Notes under the pieces: generated by a model | The model's database searches: none | What the model was told of the DNA's origin: nothing | Seen by the model: only the letters and a program-made list of their open reading frames with translations | Program-made: the position numbers and the translations under genes | Source: Chloroflexota bacterium | GTDB taxonomy: Bacteria > Chloroflexota > UBA6077 > FW602-bin22 > CADDYW01 | Direction: 5' to 3' | DNA length: 64,000 bases | Assembly: GCA_021324795.1 (NCBI GenBank) | Contig: JAJPIK010000040.1 | Location: 1-64,000, forward strand | Shown here: piece after piece, positions 8,241 through 15,867 of the stretch | Layout of the letters: each line of letters opens with the position of its first letter | Numbering within the stretch: the first letter of the stretch is position 1

Positions 8241-8742
8241 AGCCTACGTCGGACTAGGAAGCAACCTGGGTGAGCGGGAACGTAATGTCCATCGGGCGCG
8301 CGAGGTCATTGCCCAGATCCCAGGAGTGTCCACCGTCGAAATGTCATCACTCTGGGAGACGCCCCCCTGGGGCTACTTGGACCAACCGTGGTTTGTCAAT
8401 GCCGTGGCGCGGCTTCGGACTGAGCTCGGTCCGATTCAACTGTTCTTGGCGTTGCAAGCTGTCGAACAGCAGCTCGGTCGGCACCGGACCTTTCGTTGGG
8501 GACCGCGTGAAATTGATCTGGATTTGCTGCTCTACGGAGACGTAGAGATCCGACGTCGCGGGTTGATCGTGCCGCACCCGGCGATGTACGAGCGGGCATT
8601 CGTGCTCGTCCCGCTCCGCGAGTTGTGGCCGGAACATCGGAGCCTCGCAGGTCTCGAAATAGGCCAAGCGCTCGCCCGCGTCGCGGAGGACGTGGCGGCG
8701 ATGAGACCGACCGTCAATTGCCCGTCCTCGCTCGTTCGTTGA
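8227..8742 (+). CDS. folK: 6-hydroxymethyl-7,8-dihydropterin pyrophosphokinase (HPPK)
   Basis: 171 residues from ATG 8227; GGGGGTGG lies just upstream and AYVGLGSNLGERERN then forms the expected N-terminus. An in-frame ATG at 8203 lies further inside folP and is less likely. HPPK transfers pyrophosphate from ATP to the pterin, making the substrate of FolP. Its signature appears as FRWGPREIDLDLLLYGD with the two Mg-binding aspartates, followed by LIVPHPAMYERAFVLVPL. The gene overlaps folP by 14 nt. Confidence 0.96.
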   Translation: MSAVEAYVGLGSNLGERERNVHRAREVIAQIPGVSTVEMSSLWETPPWGYLDQPWFVNAVARLRTELGPIQLFLALQAVEQQLGRHRTFRWGPREIDLDLLLYGDVEIRRRGLIVPHPAMYERAFVLVPLRELWPEHRSLAGLEIGQALARVAEDVAAMRPTVNCPSSLVR

Positions 8743-8768
8743 CAACGTACAGAAGATTAAACTACACT
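8739..8768 (+). promoter_or_regulatory. Promoter of the Asp-box repeat gene
   Basis: A consensus TTGACA (8739-8744) that shares bases with the folK stop codon, an 18-nt spacer and TACACT (8763-8768). It lies 31 nt before the ATG at 8799. It is among the strongest-looking promoters in the window. Confidence 0.65.
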
Positions 8769-8798
8769 TCTGCGAGGAAGTCTAGAACCAGGTGATAC

Positions 8799-10787
8799 AT
8801 GGAAACACTCCGTCGGTTGGAAGCGTCGCACACAGGACACTGGGAGTTGGTTGGTCCCCGTACTGGTGGGACTGTCTCGGTAGTTGCTGCATCGCCTCAA
8901 TTTGACCAAGACCAAACAGTTTTTGCTGGTACCCTCGCCGGTCTTTATCGTTCGACCGACGGCGGTGTCCACTGGCAAGCGTCTGGGCACGGCTTGAGCA
9001 GTCCGTTCATCGACGCGATTGCACTTTCGCCGAAGTTTAACAAGGATCAAATCGTCTTTGTCGGCACGCGCCAAGGTGGCGTTCTCAAATCGGCCGATGG
9101 CGGCGACACGTGGTTTCCGGTTGACTTTTGGAGTCAAGGGGCTTCGGTCACTGCACTGGCGCTCACACCGACCTTTGACGCGGATGGCCTGGTGCTGGCC
9201 GGTACGGAAGGCGGTGGAGTGCTCCGCTCGACGAATGGGGGGCGAACCTGGAATCCGAGTAATTTTGGCTTGCTCGACCTCTCGGTTCTCGCTTTGGCCA
9301 TTTCGCCGAGCTTTTCCGTGGATCAGACGGTCCTGGCTGGCACCGCGGCCGGACTGTACCGAAGTCCGAACGCCGGCCGGGCGTGGCGCGGGGTCGACAT
9401 TGGAGATGAGGACTACGTCATTCAATCGCTGGCGTTTTCACCGTCGTATGCCACTGACCGGACTATTTTCGTTGGTACCGAGGCAAACGGTGTTTTTCGG
9501 TCGACGAATGGTGGCTCGAGCTGGCAGGCGATCAACGAAGGCTTGAGTGATTTGAGCGTCAACTGGCTGGCTTTATCGCCGAATTTCGCGCATGACCGGA
9601 CCTTGCTGGCGGCGACGAGCGAAGGTGTTTTTCGCTCGACTGATGCAGGAGACCATTGGACTCAGGTAACCAACGCCTCGGCGATGTCCGTGATTCTGAC
9701 CGGAGCGACGCGCGATGACGCGGTGGCGCTGGCTGGCCAGGCTCAAGGTGGCCTCGTCCGCTCGACTGATAGTGGGCAGAGTTGGTATCTTTCGAATGAG
9801 GGGTTGTCAGGACGTTTGGTTGTTGGCCTGTTAGTGTCACCTGGCTTTGCCAAGGACAAGACCATGCTAACAACGAGCTTGGATCAGGGTGTCGAGCGAT
9901 CGCGTGACGGGGGGGTGACCTGGGAATCGGTCAATGAAGGTCTGCCAACGCTACAGATTCCAGCGCTCGCGATGTCGCCGAACTTTGCTTCCGATCAGAC
10001 GCTCTTTGCCGGCTGTGCCGACGGTGTTTTCCGGAGTGTGAATGCGGGTGATACCTGGGAGCGTATTGGTGCTGATCTCGAAGGGGTTGACGTACGCTTC
10101 CTCGCCGTCTCGCCGGGGTACCCCTCCGACGGTACGTTGCTCGTGGCGACCGGGGCGAACCAGATCATGCGATCGACCGACGGAGGCGAGCATTGGGAGG
10201 AACCCAAACAAAGGATCGCCGACGAAGAAGTGATCGCCTTGGCGTTCTCGCCGGGCTTCGTTCAGGATCGGGTGATTTTTGTTGGTACCTATTCGTTCGA
10301 TCAGCGTCAAGGAACCGGCATCATTGGTGTGTGGCGGGGTGATGAGGCTGGTGATAAGCTGACCTGTCAAACGACCTATCGCAGTAACAATCGGTGGCTC
10401 ACCTTCGGCATTCCGCCGACGTTTGGTGGCACCGGTATGTTCTTCGTCGGCATTCATAACGCAGTCTTGCGCCCAATGCTGCCGAGCACGTCCGCGGAAG
10501 GCTTTTCGCGCCGCCGCGTATGGAAGGCCGAACCGGTCGCACCGGTCAATGGCTCGGTCGTGGCGCTTGCGGTTTCGCCAGGCTACGCCGAAGATCGCGT
10601 TCTGTTTGCCGCGACGAGCGATGGCGTTTACAAGTCTTCGACCGGTGGCATGAACTGGCGACCTTTGGACAACGGTCTGAAACAAAAATCGATCGTGGCG
10701 CTAGCTTTGTCCCCGAATTTCGTCGAGGACCGGGAAGTCTTCGCGGTTGCTCTCGGTGGTGACCTCTGGCGGTTCCTCGACCGGTAG
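8799..10787 (+). CDS. Asp-box (BNR-like) repeat beta-propeller protein
   Basis: 662 residues. The chain is built almost wholly of units of roughly 45 residues: LALSPNF-x-x-D-x-x-[LIV]-F-[AV]-G-T-x-x-G-[VL]-[FY]-R-S-T-D-G-G-x-x-W. Eleven Asp-box-type turns can be counted (STDGGVHW, SADGGDTW, STNGGRTW, SPNAGRAW, STNGGSSW, STDAGDHW, STDSGQSW, SRDGGVTW, SVNAGDTW, STDGGEHW and SSTGGMNW). This predicts one or two large propellers of the sortilin/photosystem-assembly (Ycf48-like) type. No signal peptide or membrane helix is visible at the N-terminus (METLRRLEASHTGHWELV), so export is not obvious. Sialidase catalytic residues were not recognised. Function unknown. Confidence 0.82.
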   Translation: METLRRLEASHTGHWELVGPRTGGTVSVVAASPQFDQDQTVFAGTLAGLYRSTDGGVHWQASGHGLSSPFIDAIALSPKFNKDQIVFVGTRQGGVLKSADGGDTWFPVDFWSQGASVTALALTPTFDADGLVLAGTEGGGVLRSTNGGRTWNPSNFGLLDLSVLALAISPSFSVDQTVLAGTAAGLYRSPNAGRAWRGVDIGDEDYVIQSLAFSPSYATDRTIFVGTEANGVFRSTNGGSSWQAINEGLSDLSVNWLALSPNFAHDRTLLAATSEGVFRSTDAGDHWTQVTNASAMSVILTGATRDDAVALAGQAQGGLVRSTDSGQSWYLSNEGLSGRLVVGLLVSPGFAKDKTMLTTSLDQGVERSRDGGVTWESVNEGLPTLQIPALAMSPNFASDQTLFAGCADGVFRSVNAGDTWERIGADLEGVDVRFLAVSPGYPSDGTLLVATGANQIMRSTDGGEHWEEPKQRIADEEVIALAFSPGFVQDRVIFVGTYSFDQRQGTGIIGVWRGDEAGDKLTCQTTYRSNNRWLTFGIPPTFGGTGMFFVGIHNAVLRPMLPSTSAEGFSRRRVWKAEPVAPVNGSVVALAVSPGYAEDRVLFAATSDGVYKSSTGGMNWRPLDNGLKQKSIVALALSPNFVEDREVFAVALGGDLWRFLDR

Positions 10788-10806
10788 CCGGATGACTTCA
10801 CCCTGG

Positions 10807-10835
10807 CCCCTCTCCCGCTTCGAACGGGAGAGGGG
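10807..10835 (+). terminator. Stem-loop after the Asp-box gene
   Basis: CCCCTCTCCCG (10807-10817) and CGGGAGAGGGG (10825-10835) form a perfect 11-bp stem with a 7-nt loop, 20 nt after the stop. No T-run follows. It may be a terminator or a copy of a dispersed GC-rich repeat. Confidence 0.5.
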
Positions 10836-10916
10836 TGGTGGCTGCAGTCAACAAGGTGAGGACCCTCCGTCCAGCTTGTAACCTTTTGCGCCGACCGTTG
10901 TTGGATCTTGTAGCGC

Positions 10917-13178
10917 GTGACGTACAACCATAGTTGGGAAGTTGTACTGAGGATTGGCGCGCTCGGCGGGGGGTATGGCGCTTTGCGTAGGTATCGAACT
11001 GGGTGGATCAATACGATTCGGAGCCGGCGAGTCGGAACTACGATTATGGCTGGTCTTGGACTTGCTGTGCTTTTCCTCACGGTGTTGATCGGCTACCGCG
11101 CTTTGTATCAGGGAAAGATCTATCCTGGAGTAAATGTCGCGAGTGTGCCGGTCGGAGGCCTTACCCCGGAACAAGCGCAGATAACCCTGCGTGCTCACCT
11201 AGAAAGCTCCATTCAAAATCCTCTCGTAGTCACTGCGGATGGCCAGCAGTGGCAATTATCGCGCGAGGCCCTCGGCGCACGCTACGATTGGCCAGGTTTG
11301 GCGGCGGCTGCCTACGACGTCGGGCGAACTGGCTCCGCGTTCGATCAACTCACGGCCCCGGTGCTGGTTCGAGTTGCCTCGCGCAATGTCGAGGCGAGTG
11401 TCGAGCTAAAACCCACTGATTGGTCGGCAATCCTTGCCCCGATTGCCAAGCAAATTGATCGCCCCGCGGTCGACGCGACATTAGCGGTGTCACCCGATCA
11501 CACGGTCCAGCTCAAACCAGACCGATCGGGCGTACATCTCGATGAAGAAGCGGCAAAGCGTGTAATTGCTAATGCGCTTGCCTCGGGAGCAACGACTCCT
11601 ATCCAACTTCCGATTATCCCTATTCCCCCAGCCGTATCCGCTGCGGCGCTGCAAGCGGACCGGGCACAGGCGATGACCTATCTCAGTGGTCCGGTGACGT
11701 TGACCTATGAAGGCCGCACCTGGACGCTCGACGTCGATCAGCTTCAGGCAGCTTTGACAGCCTCGAGTCTGGATTCGTCGGGAAAGCCGAGTAAGCTTGA
11801 CGTAAACCAGTCGTTACTCGATCGCTTCGTCGGACAGGTTGCCGCTGACGTCAATCGCCCCGTCCGCGACGCAGAGTTGACGCTGCAAGCTGGTAAAGTG
11901 ACCGTCGTGCCGGAACAAAGCGGTCGCCGCGTCGACGTAGAGGCAACGGAAAACCTCGTGCGGAAGGCGCTGGCGACAAATGAGCGAACCCTCAGCCCGG
12001 TTATCCAAGAAGTGGCTCCGAAGGTCACGGCGGCAGAATGGGATTCCGTGGTCGTGCTCGCGAATAGGCTGATCGGCTCCCCGGTCGTCTTGAGCGGGCC
12101 TGGTAATCAGTCGTGGGAGCTGAGTACTGCCTCATTGCAGAAGATGCTCGTTCTACCCAAGCAGCCGGGGGATTCGGGGACTTCACAACCGCAATTGGAT
12201 TCGACTAAACTGTCGACCTTCGTTGCCTCAGTTGCAAAAGACGTCGATCGGGATCCGGTCAACGCGCGTTTTCAGCTTGCTGGTGGCAAGGCAACGCTGC
12301 TTAAGCCGGGAGTTGATGGGCTGAGGGTAGATCAGGCGGCCACCGTAACCGCGATTCAAGTGGCTGCCACGGGAAGTACCCGCATGGTGTCCCTACCCGT
12401 GGCGAGCGTGGCACCAGCGATTGGAGCTGATGAGGCTAGCAAGCTCGCCGGGTTGCAGTTGATTGCTGACAATTCGACCTCGTATGCTGGCTCGATCCCT
12501 CCGCGACGCCACAATGTCGAACTGGCAACCTCCCTTCTGAACGGCGTCGTTGTTCCCTCTGGTAGCGTCTTTTCGTTCAACCATGAGCTGGGACCCGCCT
12601 CGCTGGATCGCGGCTTCCAAGTCGGCTACGGGATCGAGGCCCAGGGCGACAAAGTTAAGACAGTTCCATCCGTGGCCGGTGGAATCTGTCAAGTTGCGAC
12701 GACCCTCTTCCAGCCAGTTTTCTGGACCGGCTACGAGATCGAATCGCGCTATCCTCATGCCTATTACATTGCGCATTACGTCTCACACGGTTATCCCGGT
12801 CTCGATACCACGGTTGACGAAGACTCTGGTCTTGATTTTCAGTTCAAGAACGATACGTCTCATGATCTCCTGATCCAATCAAGCACTGATGGTTCGAACG
12901 TTCATTTCGCGATCTATGGGGAGCAACCCACGTGGAAAGTGAAAGTTGATCCGCCGGTAATCAGCAACGTGGTCAAGACAGATCGGGCGCTGCAAGTTCA
13001 ACAGGATCCAACTCTGCCCAAGGGACAACAGATCTATACCGAAGCTGCCGAGGATGGGTTCACGGTCCTCGTGCGTCGCACGGTGACCGATGACGCCGGT
13101 CACACCCGCGTTTTGGACGTCCGTAGCACCTATGAGCCTGCTCACAACGTGATGGTAGTCGGAACGAAGCCGTCCTAA
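10917..13178 (+). CDS. VanW-family protein with tandem peptidoglycan-binding-like domains
   Basis: Up to 753 residues; the start is uncertain (GTG 10917, TTG 10983 or ATG 11046). A basic segment and one membrane anchor (IMAGLGLAVLFLTVLIGYRA) are followed by repeated PG_binding_4-type modules, the first starting YPGVNVASVPVGGLTPEQAQ and each containing a [LI]-T-L-x-x-G-K-V-T-V-x-P-x-x-x-G-like strand. The VanW domain lies at about residues 525-660 (HNVELATSLLNGVVVPSGS; SVAGGICQVATTLFQPVFW; ESRYPHAYYI). A G5-like C-terminus follows. VanW was named from vancomycin-resistance clusters, but its activity is not settled; this architecture is typical of cell-envelope proteins of Chloroflexota and Firmicutes. 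Confidence 0.88.
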   Translation: MTYNHSWEVVLRIGALGGGYGALRRYRTGWINTIRSRRVGTTIMAGLGLAVLFLTVLIGYRALYQGKIYPGVNVASVPVGGLTPEQAQITLRAHLESSIQNPLVVTADGQQWQLSREALGARYDWPGLAAAAYDVGRTGSAFDQLTAPVLVRVASRNVEASVELKPTDWSAILAPIAKQIDRPAVDATLAVSPDHTVQLKPDRSGVHLDEEAAKRVIANALASGATTPIQLPIIPIPPAVSAAALQADRAQAMTYLSGPVTLTYEGRTWTLDVDQLQAALTASSLDSSGKPSKLDVNQSLLDRFVGQVAADVNRPVRDAELTLQAGKVTVVPEQSGRRVDVEATENLVRKALATNERTLSPVIQEVAPKVTAAEWDSVVVLANRLIGSPVVLSGPGNQSWELSTASLQKMLVLPKQPGDSGTSQPQLDSTKLSTFVASVAKDVDRDPVNARFQLAGGKATLLKPGVDGLRVDQAATVTAIQVAATGSTRMVSLPVASVAPAIGADEASKLAGLQLIADNSTSYAGSIPPRRHNVELATSLLNGVVVPSGSVFSFNHELGPASLDRGFQVGYGIEAQGDKVKTVPSVAGGICQVATTLFQPVFWTGYEIESRYPHAYYIAHYVSHGYPGLDTTVDEDSGLDFQFKNDTSHDLLIQSSTDGSNVHFAIYGEQPTWKVKVDPPVISNVVKTDRALQVQQDPTLPKGQQIYTEAAEDGFTVLVRRTVTDDAGHTRVLDVRSTYEPAHNVMVVGTKPS

Positions 13179-13203
13179 TTTCTCCCAGAGGTTTGGAAGT
13201 ACT

Positions 13204-14247
13204 ATGACCTGGATACCTGGTACGGAATCTTCCCTTTCTTTCACCCCCACCTGGAAACTCGAGCGGGACTGGCGCATTGGCATGATTGGCGTGGGCAATA
13301 TTGCTCAGCGCGCTCACTTGCCTGGCTATCGAATGCTTGGACTGCAAATCGTCGCGGCCGCCGACGTCAGCGAGCGTGCCCTAGCGGCAGCAAAGCACAA
13401 TTGGGACATTCCCGCGGTTTATACCGATTTTCGGGAGATGTTCGCTAACGAGAAGCTCGATGCCGTCGACATCACAGTGCACGAGCGTTGGTCAGACATC
13501 AAACTGGCAGCAGTCCAAGCGGCCGCTGCGGCCGGCGTCCACGTTCTGATCCAAAAACCTCTGGCGATGAGCTATGAGACGTGTGTCGCGATGGTCGAAG
13601 CGACTCGTCAGGCAGGCGTGCTCATGGCGGTCAATCAGAATGCGCGTTGGGCGCCAGCGTTCCATGCGGCCAAGGTGCTCCTCGAAGCAGGTTGTATTGG
13701 GACGCCGCGAGTCGTGAATATTACCGCTCGCCGACCACCCCGAAGCGGCGACGTCTTGCTCAATTTCAGCGTCCATAGCATCGACCTGATTCGCTACTTC
13801 GTGCAGCGCGAGCCGCGGCGCGTTTACGCGTGCCTGACCGAAGCGCTCAATCCGTCCCAATCGTTTATTAACGTTACCTTGGACTTTGGAGATGGCCTGC
13901 AAGGATGCATCTGGGATGATTGCGCGGGCCATCTGAATGATGATGCTCCCTGGGACTTTCACCTGGCGGGGGATCAGGGAAGCATACGCGGCAGCGATTA
14001 CTTTGGTGGTGTGATCGGTCAAGCCTGGGTCGAAGGATGGAATGCTCAAACTCCAGAGATCATCGTGCGGCCGCGTCTTCGCTACGCCTGGCAACCAAAT
14101 GCCTTCGCCAACGTGATGGGTGACTTCCTCGAAGCAATTGCTCGGAGACGGGATCCCCAAGTCACCGGTCTAGATAACCTCAAAACCATGCGCGTGCTCT
14201 TCGCTGCCCGTCAGTCGGCGAGCACCGGACGGCCGGTCGAGCTTTAA
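13204..14247 (+). CDS. Gfo/Idh/MocA-family NAD(P)-dependent oxidoreductase
   Basis: 347 residues from ATG 13204. The Rossmann fold begins at residue 24 with RIGMIGVGNIAQRAHLPGY (dinucleotide motif GVGNIA, residues 29-34). The catalytic-region lysine motif, usually EKP, is seen as VLIQKPLAMS. The C-terminal alpha/beta sheet domain follows (GTPRVVNITARRPPRSGDVL; NFSVHSIDLIRYF). Members oxidise or reduce sugars, inositols and similar polyols, and the substrate cannot be told from sequence. The gene is 25 nt after the VanW gene on the same strand and convergent with the next one. Confidence 0.88.
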   Translation: MTWIPGTESSLSFTPTWKLERDWRIGMIGVGNIAQRAHLPGYRMLGLQIVAAADVSERALAAAKHNWDIPAVYTDFREMFANEKLDAVDITVHERWSDIKLAAVQAAAAAGVHVLIQKPLAMSYETCVAMVEATRQAGVLMAVNQNARWAPAFHAAKVLLEAGCIGTPRVVNITARRPPRSGDVLLNFSVHSIDLIRYFVQREPRRVYACLTEALNPSQSFINVTLDFGDGLQGCIWDDCAGHLNDDAPWDFHLAGDQGSIRGSDYFGGVIGQAWVEGWNAQTPEIIVRPRLRYAWQPNAFANVMGDFLEAIARRRDPQVTGLDNLKTMRVLFAARQSASTGRPVEL

Positions 14248-14290
14248 GGCGCGGGACGACGTGCTGAGGCACCCGGTGCTCGAGAGCAGG

Positions 14291-15151
14291 CTAGGGCCCG
14301 AAGCCCGGGTTCGCTCCACCACCAGGACTCGGGGCTCCAGGGTTCTGGGGCACGACGTAGGCGTCAAACTCGGCAAGCGAGGTGTAGTCCTGGCTGCCAT
14401 AATTCGAGAGGATCCTCAGGCGTAGCCACTTTTCCTGCGTCGGCGGAAAAGTGAAGCGTTGGGGACCATCGGTTTGCTGAAGCTGCCATTCGCCGATCTT
14501 GACGAAGCCAGAATCGGGACCGGTGGTCGACGCATCGACCTCGAAGTCCTTGACCATCGTCGATGGGGGTTCCCCGGGCTGCTGGGTCAAGATGACTTTT
14601 TGGATCGTCGACAGATTCTGTTGGGCTACCACGATATCTTGCGGGAACGTCGCGTTGCTCGATCGCCAGCCGGGGAAATCAGGGCCGGCGTACTCGTTGA
14701 TCAGGTGAGTAGCCTCATAACCGGTGCGTTGGCTGGTAAAGGAGACGATCTGAGCACCAAGAACCGTGCTGTTGACGTTGATCCCCTCGGGAGTTTGAAA
14801 TGAGCCGGCGGCCGCGTACCGGAAACGCGCGAGTTCTTCCGGTGTGATCGGCTGATTGAGCAGATTGTGGAAAGCATAAAAGATGCCCCCGCAAATTATC
14901 GCCAAGACGGCGACCGCGATGACGGTGTTCCGGAGCGAGCGAAAGAATAAACGTACCCGATCGGCGAAAGTAAGCTTTCCAGCCTCGATTAACAGGATCT
15001 CGCCGACGCATCGTTCGCAGAGCTTCTGGCCTTGATATTCTCGTGCGCACTCATCGCAAAGACCAATCTTGCAGCGCTCGCACTTGACCTCAGCCGGGCG
15101 ATGCGGGTGGATATAACAACGGTCACGCGCGTTCGCGTACGCCTTGAGCAT
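14291..15151 (-). CDS. B-box-like zinc-finger membrane protein with discoidin-like C-terminal domain
   Basis: 286 residues. Residues about 10-50 carry a Cys/His cluster (CYIHPHRPAEVKCERCKIGL, then CDECAREY and LCERCV) that resembles a B-box zinc-binding domain. One membrane helix follows at about 80-97 (VIAVAVLAIICGGIFYAF). The rest would lie outside: a region with VLGAQIVSFTSQRTGYEATH and FPQDIVVAQQNLSTIQKVIL, and a strand pattern like F5/8-type C galactose-binding folds (KWLRLRILSNYGSQDYTSLA). The tail is Pro/Gly-rich. The combination suggests a cytoplasmic zinc module linked to an outer carbohydrate- or surface-binding module. Function unknown. Confidence 0.75.
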   Translation of the reverse strand: MLKAYANARDRCYIHPHRPAEVKCERCKIGLCDECAREYQGQKLCERCVGEILLIEAGKLTFADRVRLFFRSLRNTVIAVAVLAIICGGIFYAFHNLLNQPITPEELARFRYAAAGSFQTPEGINVNSTVLGAQIVSFTSQRTGYEATHLINEYAGPDFPGWRSSNATFPQDIVVAQQNLSTIQKVILTQQPGEPPSTMVKDFEVDASTTGPDSGFVKIGEWQLQQTDGPQRFTFPPTQEKWLRLRILSNYGSQDYTSLAEFDAYVVPQNPGAPSPGGGANPGFGP

Positions 15152-15219
15152 GGTTAGATCTCTCTTTAGCCATTAACCCCACGCTCTATTCTACTGGAAC
15201 CGCGATCATCGAACAAATT

Positions 15220-15270
15220 AGTGATCAGTGACCTGCAACTAGAATCCTGGTTACTCGTCACTGATCACTC
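15220..15270. repeat. Heptad repeat in inverted arrangement
   Basis: On the plus strand three tandem heptads (GTTACTC, GTCACTG, ATCACTC; 15250-15270) are preceded by two of the complementary type (AGTGATC, AGTGACC; 15220-15233). The arms AGTGATCAGTGAC and GTCACTGATCACT form a perfect 13-bp inverted repeat. The same heptad (nnTYACT) occurs five times at 35171-35205. The element sits between the DUF3090 and zinc-finger genes and could end transcription of the former. Confidence 0.6.
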
Positions 15271-15273
15271 GGT

Positions 15274-15789
15274 TCAGTGGTGGGCGTGCCCGTTCGATCC
15301 GGGGCAGAAATGCGGTTGCTGGTCCAGGGGGGCGCCACAGAGGGGACAACGAGGCCGTCCGGCTTCGATCAAGGCCGTGATTGTCTCGCTCAGCCGTGAA
15401 AGCTGGCTGCGTGAGCACAAACAACGGAATGATGGTGGATCGTCGGCATCACCCTCGAGATCGTGCGCGATCAGAATGTAGCGCTTGCTGGTCTCGTCGT
15501 AGCCAAGTCCAAGTCGCCCCACCCGGATCTCGAAAGTCGCGGTGCCGTCGAAGGTGCTGGGGGCTGGGGGCGTGCGCTCGACATCACTTCGTGACCAAAG
15601 CGCTTTTTGATTCGAAAGCAACTGATCGACGGCTAGGCCTAGCGCCTGAAGCTGCTCTTTCTCGAGCCAAAGAAACGCAGTCTCGCTAGCGTTCTGCGCG
15701 ATAACTCGGAATCGTCGTTGTCCGGGACGGCCGACGGCGTCGGCTTCCAGACGCGCAACGACCTCGAAATCGCGTCGCTCAGTGGTCAT
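15274..15789 (-). CDS. DUF3090 (TIGR03847) family protein
   Basis: 171 residues from ATG 15789. The family pattern is clear: an N-terminal G-R-P-G-Q-R-R-F-R-V strand, then ETAFLWLEKEQLQALGLAV, then FEIRVGRLGLGYDETSKRYI, and at the C-terminus LIEAGRPRCPLCGAPLDQ and HFCPGSNGH. The CPLC...HFCP residues may bind zinc. The family is best known from Actinobacteria, where it often neighbours a phosphoglycerate-mutase-like protein; its function is not established. Here it lies between a zinc-finger membrane protein and valS. Confidence 0.85.
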   Translation of the reverse strand: MTTERRDFEVVARLEADAVGRPGQRRFRVIAQNASETAFLWLEKEQLQALGLAVDQLLSNQKALWSRSDVERTPPAPSTFDGTATFEIRVGRLGLGYDETSKRYILIAHDLEGDADDPPSFRCLCSRSQLSRLSETITALIEAGRPRCPLCGAPLDQQPHFCPGSNGHAHH

Positions 15790-15867
15790 AGGGTATCTTC
15801 GCTCCCACGGTCACCAATTTCTCCGTTCTGAACGCGCATTCTATTCTACTCGTTCGTTCGTGCTTGC

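Noticed and set aside
15220..15270. CRISPR array
   Set aside because: Repeat units are 7 bp without spacers; no cas genes are present. No other array-like pattern was seen in the window.
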